Source: Mactra quadrangularis
Lineage: Eukaryota; Mollusca; Bivalvia; Venerida; Mactridae
Length of the DNA stretch: 64,000 bases
Assembly (NCBI GenBank): GCA_025267735.1
Contig: CM046294.1
Span: 21,696,162 to 21,760,161 of the forward strand
Direction of reading: 5' to 3'
Shown here: positions 63,801 to 64,000 of the stretch, one piece after another
Numbering within the stretch: the first letter of the stretch is position 1
How the letters are laid out: the number at the start of each line of letters is the position of its first letter
The notes under the pieces: model-generated
What the model saw: only the letters and a program-made list of their open reading frames with translations
Told to the model about the DNA's origin: nothing
Databases searched by the model: none
Position numbers and translations under genes: made by a program

Positions 63801-64000
63801 TTTTCGCGATACGTTTGTATATTTTGTCTTATATTAGATACGTAATGTCAAAAACATAAACAATCAATACAATAATGAATATGAACATAGAACATATCAC
63901 ATTTAAATATATGTACCATTATTAAGCTTCAAATTTTAATTCCAGGATTCAGATAGATTATCTAAAATCCAGAAATACTATGCTGACCACTCTCGATATG
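6176..64000 (+). CDS. Giant multi-exon secreted-type protein: LLTP N-module, M23/LECT2-like domain, SAP-like motifs and at least 14 ten-Cys repeats (partial at both ends)
   Basis: This one gene spans 79 exons. Each exon has an AG acceptor and a GT donor (one GC donor), and reading phase is kept through every junction; the coding total is 11,889 bases, an exact multiple of three. Residues are numbered from the codon at 6176. The order of parts is: lipoprotein N-terminal module (1-639), amphipathic-helix region (640-934), M23/LECT2-like fold (935-1112), acidic linker (1113-1187), then 14 tandem units of about 195 residues, the last cut by the window edge. Many N-x-S/T sites and regularly spaced cysteines suggest secretion. 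The initiator Met and signal peptide are not seen, because the first exon found opens in phase 0 directly after an in-frame stop. No further functional assignment is made for the repeats. The gene model is firm; the biological role is unknown. Confidence 0.88.
6856..6990 (-). repeat. SINE-tail-like fragment in intron 2
   Basis: It begins 'tgggtttaacgccgtgtcaac', the reverse complement of the shared 3' tail '..acggcgttaaaccca' of the SINE family at 28416-28728. The rest diverges from that family. It is a probable fragment or a related family. Confidence 0.4.
7329..7603 (-). repeat. Non-autonomous inverted-repeat element, copy 2
   Basis: This is the reverse-oriented relative of the element at 2887-3187. 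It starts 'ggcggatccagg' and ends 'ctagatccgcc', with the same G/C tracts and AT-rich core. It lies in intron 2, 104 bases upstream of the third exon. The open frames across it are by-products of the repeat. Confidence 0.7.
7905..7999 (-). repeat. tRNA-derived SINE head
   Basis: On the - strand it reads 'gtatcgcagtcggtaacgcg' (A-box-like) and then 'ggattcgaatgcc' (B-box-like), the internal Pol III promoter spacing of a tRNA-derived SINE. It does not fold as a full tRNA by eye, and no poly-A tail was identified. It lies in intron 3. Confidence 0.5.
8930..10290 (-). pseudogene. Decayed LINE (non-LTR retrotransposon) reverse transcriptase
   Basis: Read on the - strand, 10160-9930 contains 'EQHGFRKRRSTDSQLLLTMQ' and 'LQLDFSKAFDVVPHQRL', the early RT motifs. 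9812-9438 contains the catalytic motif context 'WFFADDSLLDRIIRSLADS' and later 'NYLGVFISEVLSWNAHI'. Near 9330-9360 is 'RPILEYAS', and near 8930-9000 'VLWNNLKIEDVYSSSMDVFK', as at the C-terminus of Jockey/CR1-type elements. Frameshifts and stops break it throughout, and the endonuclease half is absent (5' truncation). It lies wholly in the intron 8653-10556. Confidence 0.8.
11452..11569. repeat. Possible small MITE
   Basis: The ends 'ggctgtcgtaaaac' and 'gttttgtacgactgtc' are imperfect inverted repeats about 115 bases apart in intron 6. The structure alone suggests a small non-autonomous element. No second copy was confirmed. Confidence 0.3.
19518..24353 (+). CDS. Exons 16-21: helix-rich, apolipoprotein-like region (residues 640-934)
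   Basis: Exons: 19518-19694, 19943-20101, 21668-21810, 22273-22343, 23570-23739, 24187-24353. The residues alternate hydrophobic and charged positions in long runs without cysteine, for example 'DLIIKLVTQFSKIVGDIV', 'AVDKFLSTLIKQFEKINE' and 'KQLFEAIEDIIKGFMNLFKD'. That is the look of amphipathic helices or coiled coil. In vitellogenins and apolipophorins this place holds beta-sheet domains that line the lipid pocket; I see none of those here. The fourth exon (22273-22343) is the only one with a GC donor. I infer a lipid-surface or oligomerisation role from the helix pattern alone. No specific family is recognised. Confidence 0.78.
20295..20415. repeat. Dispersed repeat copy 2
   Basis: It matches 605-735 in the same orientation: 'tattgaaatacagaaagact', 'cattgaaacctaacaaaac', 'atgattactctttacacatt', 'gaatcgagcagt'. 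It lies in intron 17, just upstream of the Tc1 relic. Confidence 0.6.
20640..20960 (+). pseudogene. Decayed Tc1-like transposase C-terminal half
   Basis: Across frames it reads 'MDGAPARTARATTELLHDNN', then 'DKLNRRVRRGVAAQPIT', 'GRILREWAGICQNLFHQYE' and 'CQTVPNSHGCHT', parallel to the DNAPxHxA to GGHTRY end of Tc1-like transposases. Stops and frameshifts are frequent. It lies within intron 20102-21667, near a repeat copy at its left. Confidence 0.65.
22461..23060 (+). repeat. Dispersed repeat block in the GC-AG intron
   Basis: It starts 'aactcgcctgagctagctca' and then 'tggtgagcttttaggaccgt' followed by 'ggcgtccggcgtccgtc', a wording I associate with a common repeat of bivalve genomes (from memory, not checked). 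A local palindrome 'ggaggtaggaacctcc' lies near 22981. The right boundary is uncertain. Confidence 0.45.
24511..24580 (-). repeat. tRNA-like sequence (SINE head or tRNA pseudogene)
   Basis: On the - strand 'cccgagcggttacgattag' resembles the A-box region of Ser/Leu-type tRNAs, and 'ggtttgaatcccatcc' resembles a B-box. Stem pairing is incomplete, so it is a derived copy and not a working tRNA gene. It lies in intron 21. Confidence 0.45.
24829..26646 (+). CDS. Exons 22-24: M23 peptidase/LECT2-like domain, probably non-catalytic (residues 935-1112)
   Basis: Exons: 24829-25015, 25721-25885, 26467-26646. The order of motifs is that of the M23 (lysostaphin/LytM) fold and of animal LECT2: 'GGGCQGDGFFPSK' (963-975), 'KGVDLTIEEGEEIVAPLTGK' spanning the exon junction (986-1005), 'ISAGDVIGTAL' (1053-1063), 'HIH' (1072-1074) and 'NPSKYL'. 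In active M23 enzymes zinc is held by the His of HxGxD, that Asp, and the second His of HxH. Here Asp989 and the HxH are present, but the first ligand is Ile985 (codon at 24977-24979). Catalysis is therefore unlikely, and binding of peptidoglycan or a partner is more plausible. The fold assignment rests on motif order and was not tested by alignment. Confidence 0.78.
27134..27971 (+). CDS. Exons 25-26: acidic Pro/Glu-rich linker (residues 1113-1187)
   Basis: Exons: 27134-27275 and 27888-27971. After a short Gly-rich stretch ('GPLVGLGGRDEE') the sequence turns into a low-complexity acidic run with 'VPTESPPENVDEAEKPG', followed by a Ser/Lys-rich tail. It has no cysteine and no predicted core, so it is read as a flexible spacer between the M23-like domain and the repeat array. 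Its exons join cleanly to both neighbours (phase 0 in, phase 1 out). Confidence 0.8.
28416..28728 (+). repeat. Full-length tRNA-derived SINE
   Basis: The tRNA-like head shows 'ttagttggtagcacgcaagt' (A box) and 'gtgggttcgattccccgacg' (B box). The body contains 'ttaattatgtaggacagttg' and 'gatttagcctttccatgagg', and the tail 'ttgctacggcgttaaaccca' is followed by caaa repeats. Other copies are at 57371-57680 (-), 60750-60980 (+, head missing) and 44055-44205 (+, tail missing). It sits in the intron before unit 1. Confidence 0.8.
28909..33749 (+). CDS. Repeat unit 1 (exons 27-31) with SAP-like insert
   Basis: Exons: A 28909-29063, SAP 29979-30117, B 30544-30762, C 31249-31324, D 33619-33749 (residues 1188-1427). 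A is a helical block. The second exon carries a classic SAP pattern at about 1253-1282, 'MSEDELKTELQNRGKSPTGS' followed by 'KEEMIEQL'. B shows 'CPWLTFKLPSN', 'DDKCLGIECC' and 'EDWKKEIKLEF'. The usual sixth B cysteine (D-x-C) is absent, and D lacks its last cysteine ('FPFNG'). This is one of the most divergent units. Its C-D intron (31325-33618) is the largest in the array. Confidence 0.8.
31325..33618. other. Largest intron of the array, no gene seen
   Basis: This is the 2.3-kb intron between the C and D exons of unit 1. It is AT-rich with short non-coding frames only. The last 350 bases are somewhat more GC-rich ('cacgtgac'-like and 'cggagtccgtaatcc' stretches near 33350-33430), possibly an unrecognised repeat. 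Confidence 0.5.
34102..36393 (+). CDS. Repeat unit 2 (exons 32-36) with a second SAP-like insert
   Basis: Exons: A 34102-34220, SAP-like 34543-34690, B 35378-35629, C 35931-35973, D 36254-36393 (residues 1428-1661). A ends 'LLEVLGIPP'. The next exon has 'PPCPLVD' and then a helix-extension-helix segment 'DGELKQFLEDNGIQTDDDLS', like unit 1 but weaker as a SAP motif. B reads 'DDCMRIDACVQL', so the first of the paired cysteines is Ala, and the earlier B cysteine 2 is Phe. D has 'KCNVIDNNK' without its second cysteine but keeps 'IPIPVC'. B ends in 'FEYNW' before the phase-1 donor. Confidence 0.82.
37107..38882 (+). CDS. Repeat unit 3 (exons 37-40), first standard unit
   Basis: Exons: A 37107-37238, B 37595-37843, C 38083-38128, D 38719-38882 (residues 1662-1858). 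From here the A module runs straight to its Cys and on to B without a SAP insert ('LGLNKVISTDVC'). All ten cysteines are present, with B showing 'DNCFGVICC' and 'IDPC'. B is longer than average because of an extra Met/Ile-rich loop ('IPLSNILMSISIPM'). D carries 'DTCIPIDDESFC' and 'IPAC'. The C-D intron holds a tRNA-derived SINE. Confidence 0.85.
38440..38660 (+). repeat. tRNA-derived SINE of a second family
   Basis: The head 'tagtccagtggtgggacgag' (A box) and 'gcgtttgaatcccactggga' (B box) is followed by a body with 'gtaaatgggtacctgttagg', not shared with the family at 28416. It lies in intron 39, between the C and D exons of unit 3. Confidence 0.65.
39176..42040 (+). CDS. Repeat unit 4 (exons 41-44)
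   Basis: Exons: A 39176-39361, B 39915-40130, C 41478-41520, D 41883-42040 (residues 1859-2059). A begins 'FSLDEWLKEKG' and ends 'LLGIDKFLLSTPC' then 'NGWNN'. B is close to consensus: 'LPESLTCHIPTYCTGIDCC', 'IDLC' and 'NFSLFDYEW', which includes an N-glycosylation sequon. C is 'GKIETVSIKDIIRF'. D has 'VAVCMERDGRC' and 'VPQPGC'. The 1.3-kb intron between B and C contains a complete Tc1/mariner-type element, and the A-B intron contains a short tandem repeat. Confidence 0.88.
39693..39852 (+). repeat. Short tandem repeat, about 4 copies of a 39-41-bp unit
   Basis: Successive copies begin 'aacagtttaatcatgtaaga', 'aacagcttaatcatgtaaga', 'accagcttaatcatgtaaga' and 'aacagctaaatcgtgtaaga', with decay to the right. 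It lies in the A-B intron of unit 4. Confidence 0.8.
40297..41325 (-). mobile_element. Tc1/mariner-superfamily element with perfect 30-bp TIRs and TA target duplication
   Basis: The left end 'cagggtgtccaaaaagaaag' continues to 40326 and is matched exactly in reverse complement at 41296-41325. TA flanks both ends (40295-40296 and 41326-41327). The total length is 1,029 bases. The - strand retains transposase remnants: a helix-turn-helix part with 'LTSRSEENVSALQYMLQQSP' and 'MNVSKTSVHNIIKK' (about 41000-40790), and a fragment like 'FWSAAQPHKFVD'. Stops and a large internal loss show it cannot code for a working enzyme. The intact TIRs suggest it could have moved in trans. It is inserted in the B-C intron of unit 4. 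Confidence 0.88.
42332..45082 (+). CDS. Repeat unit 5 (exons 45-48)
   Basis: Exons: A 42332-42514, B 43221-43433, C 43960-44002, D 44922-45082 (residues 2060-2259). A runs 'FSIESFLSNHG' to 'VTGMSKFLKDDQC' and ends 'DNWNN'. B has 'DCSRVNLTMPDLP', 'ESCTSVECC', 'VDFC' and 'NISVLNYNW'. C is 'GEWEEETLLKIIKF'. D has 'VAVCFDSKTSC' and 'IPIPVCNLDF'. All ten cysteines are kept. The C-D intron carries a truncated SINE, and the A-B intron a tRNA-like repeat head on the opposite strand. Confidence 0.88.
42712..42796 (-). repeat. tRNA-derived SINE head
   Basis: The - strand reads 'gctacatagctcagtcggga' (A box) then 'gggtttcgagtccctgttgg' (B box), close to a tRNA. The flanking sequence continues as repeat and not as a mature tRNA 3' end. 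It lies in the A-B intron of unit 5. Confidence 0.55.
44055..44205 (+). repeat. Truncated SINE (head and early body)
   Basis: 'ctacgttggtagcacgcaag' and 'ctacggcctttctccctcct' align with the SINE at 28416-28728; the copy stops after 'cttcttaatcatg' without the tail. It lies in the C-D intron of unit 5. Confidence 0.65.
45471..47378 (+). CDS. Repeat unit 6 (exons 49-52)
   Basis: Exons: A 45471-45644, B 46132-46341, C 46891-46933, D 47218-47378 (residues 2260-2455). A is 'FSLNSWLRDVG' to 'LLDQLGLKDFLLETQC' and ends 'NGWQS'. B has 'CPIDLDLPSLPDEIVC', 'DYCSGFDCC', 'VDTC' and 'IQLLDYKF'. C is 'GHVEHFILAGIFRI'. D has 'ISICVEKDEC' and 'VPKPLCNWDTDF'. This unit is a good template for the family consensus: ten cysteines, with all introns at the standard phases (1, 1, 2, 1). 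Confidence 0.9.
47996..48959 (+). CDS. Repeat unit 7 (exons 53-55), B and C fused
   Basis: Exons: A 47996-48172, B+C 48295-48547, D 48805-48959 (residues 2456-2650). It is the most compact unit, under 1 kb of genome. B and C lie in a single exon: 'YWG'-type B end ('LLDYEWGSTQ') runs straight into C ('KFTLFGVLQI') with no intron. B has 'MTCYIPDYCTGIACC', 'VDTC' and the sequon 'NISLL'. D has 'IAICMESTEC' and 'IPKPGCNWELG'. The fused exon proves that the separately spliced C exons of other units are read correctly. Confidence 0.9.
49378..50826 (+). CDS. Repeat unit 8 (exons 56-58), B and C fused
   Basis: Exons: A 49378-49542, B+C 49882-50140, D 50666-50826 (residues 2651-2845). A is 'FDLESFLDEAG' to 'LLERLGVLKFLKKHQC' and ends 'NGWIN'. 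B+C has 'CTDLDVERFPSLPDRIQC', 'DKCTFIDCC', 'IDPC', 'LINYQWGTPDTFSINGVF'. D has 'TSVCFDKSTC' and 'IPNPGCHFDG'. All ten cysteines are present. Confidence 0.9.
51370..53103 (+). CDS. Repeat unit 9 (exons 59-62)
   Basis: Exons: A 51370-51534, B 51814-52020, C 52588-52630, D 52940-53103 (residues 2846-3038). A is 'FSLTSWLQDQVG' to 'LGIKPYLLEEQC' and ends 'NGWTS'. B is 'CSKNINLPALPNGISC', 'DTCMSFTCC', 'IDAC', 'SLIDYDF'. C is 'GKTHIFDIFGILQI', separately spliced again. D has 'VAICFEDGASC' and 'IPKPFCNWDKGF'. The acceptor of A is an unusual 'ttttttaag' without the common pyrimidine before AG. Confidence 0.88.
53526..55573 (+). CDS. Repeat unit 10 (exons 63-66)
   Basis: Exons: A 53526-53693, B 54299-54508, C 54950-54992, D 55416-55573 (residues 3039-3231). 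A is 'FSLSSWLETKG' to 'LGIAKYLQSVQC' and ends 'SGWAN'. B is almost consensus: 'DEVSCYIPDYCTGIDCC', 'VDAC', 'NISLLTYNW' with a sequon. C is 'GSENSLYLNGLVRL'. D has 'LRLCFDDTC', with a shortened first loop, and 'IGKPLCKWDSNF'. All ten cysteines are present. Confidence 0.89.
56034..58185 (+). CDS. Repeat unit 11 (exons 67-70)
   Basis: Exons: A 56034-56207, B 56919-57128, C 57748-57790, D 58028-58185 (residues 3232-3426). A is 'FSLEKWLEENG' to 'LLKQLGINQYLQDQQC' and ends 'DGWHS'. B is 'CSADLILPPLPSSVSC', 'DTCTNIKCC', 'IDTC', and ends 'VDFDM' instead of 'DYxW'. C is 'DKDIKLYLLGAFRL', starting with Asp rather than Gly. D has 'AEICFESDGSC' and 'LPNVFC'. The B-C intron holds a full SINE on the opposite strand. 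Confidence 0.88.
57371..57680 (-). repeat. Full-length tRNA-derived SINE, reverse orientation
   Basis: It is the reverse complement of the family at 28416: it starts with the tail 'tgttgggtttaacgccgtag' and ends with the tRNA head ('aatcgaaccctggacccctc', 'tgccaccaactgagctagcc'). It lies in the B-C intron of unit 11. The 132-codon - strand open frame here is a by-product of the repeat. Confidence 0.8.
58766..60289 (+). CDS. Repeat unit 12 (exons 71-73), B and C fused, two cysteines missing
   Basis: Exons: A 58766-58915, B+C 59152-59407, D 60126-60289 (residues 3427-3616). A is 'FSIHEWLETLD' to 'YGIDQYLLDQQC', with a short tail lacking the 'GW' motif. B has 'CSDQLINPSYLP', 'NGCNGLVCC', but the D-x-C position reads 'VDTSSNLL'. 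D has 'DICLSSNYDC', and the last cysteine is gone ('FPKPDFSSLRG'). The same two cysteines are missing as in unit 1, which suggests that they normally pair. Confidence 0.86.
59408..60125. other. Intron of unit 12 with a TA run, nothing else recognised
   Basis: It opens with a (TA)n run near 59430-59450, then has a more balanced stretch to about 59830 that looks like old repeat sequence but matches nothing I know. No exon signal was found. Confidence 0.45.
60750..60980 (+). repeat. 5'-truncated SINE
   Basis: The body and tail of the 28416 family are present ('ttaattatgtagggcagttg', 'gatttagcctttccaggaga', 'ttgctacggcgttaaaccca'), but the tRNA-like head is missing, as with incomplete reverse transcription. 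It ends about 40 bases before the acceptor of the unit-13 A exon. Confidence 0.75.
61022..62447 (+). CDS. Repeat unit 13 (exons 74-76), B and C fused, A cysteine missing
   Basis: Exons: A 61022-61174, B+C 61491-61743, D 62293-62447 (residues 3617-3803). A is 'FDLDNWLAASN' to 'LGISNFLQNKRYRN', where the usual 'QC' is 'KR'. B reads 'EDCRTVNCLLDVG', so the second of the paired cysteines is Leu. 'VDTC' and 'GIEKFVETISL' are kept. D has 'VDICYGVTTC' and 'VYPGC'. Loss of the A cysteine together with one B cysteine fits a disulfide between them. Confidence 0.86.
62812..64000 (+). CDS. Repeat unit 14 (exons 77-79, partial), B and C fused
   Basis: Exons: A 62812-62985, B+C 63466-63715, D from 63946 to the window edge (residues 3804-3963). 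A is 'FSFDDFVYSLKNG' to 'IGISNFMNSKEEQC', ending 'HGLFTS'. B has 'CPHISSVEGLPEMLSC', 'TECDIIKCC', 'IDTC', and a changed end 'VDEHFGISENINFFGIIEM' running into C. D starts 'RIQIDYLKSRNT' and is cut before its cysteines. The array evidently continues past the window. Confidence 0.85.

Overview
The window looks like metazoan nuclear DNA, most probably from a bivalve mollusc. It is AT-rich and contains one very long intron-rich gene on the + strand. Its dispersed repeats resemble bivalve repeats: tRNA-headed SINEs ending in 'ctacggcgttaaacccaacaaacaa', a block starting 'cgcctgagctagctcatggtgagc', and Tc1/mariner relics. The species assignment is an inference from repeat style only.

Layout. 1-6175 is upstream or 5' intron sequence with no gene I can support. 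It holds a decayed Tc1 transposase (about 1590-2750), a 300-bp inverted-repeat element, a 22-bp palindrome and a fold-back element. From 6176 to the right edge I can chain 79 exons whose splice sites and phases all agree: 11,889 coding bases, 3,963 codons, open at both ends. The first (signal peptide) exon was not found and the 3' end lies beyond the window. Residue numbers below count from the codon at 6176.

The predicted protein has five parts. Residues 1-639 form an N-terminal module like that of large lipid transfer proteins (vitellogenin/MTP/apolipophorin). Residues 640-934 are a helix-rich, apolipoprotein-like stretch in place of the usual lipid-binding beta sheets. Residues 935-1112 form an M23/LECT2-like beta-sheet domain that keeps Asp and the HxH motif but has Ile in place of the first zinc-binding His. 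Residues 1113-1187 are an acidic Pro/Glu-rich linker. From 1188 on there are at least 14 tandem copies of a roughly 195-residue, ten-cysteine unit that I do not recognise. Each unit is made of sub-modules A (helical), B (Cys-rich, 'YCTGIDCC'), C (short) and D (three Cys). The first two units carry a SAP-like helix-extension-helix insert between A and B. The whole suggests a giant secreted hemolymph or matrix protein; a lipid, microbial or structural role is only inference.

Mobile elements sit in the introns: a decayed LINE (about 8930-10290, - strand), a second Tc1 relic (about 20640-20960), several SINEs, and a Tc1/mariner-type element with perfect 30-bp inverted ends and a TA target site at 40297-41325. 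No second protein-coding gene, tRNA gene or rRNA gene was supported.
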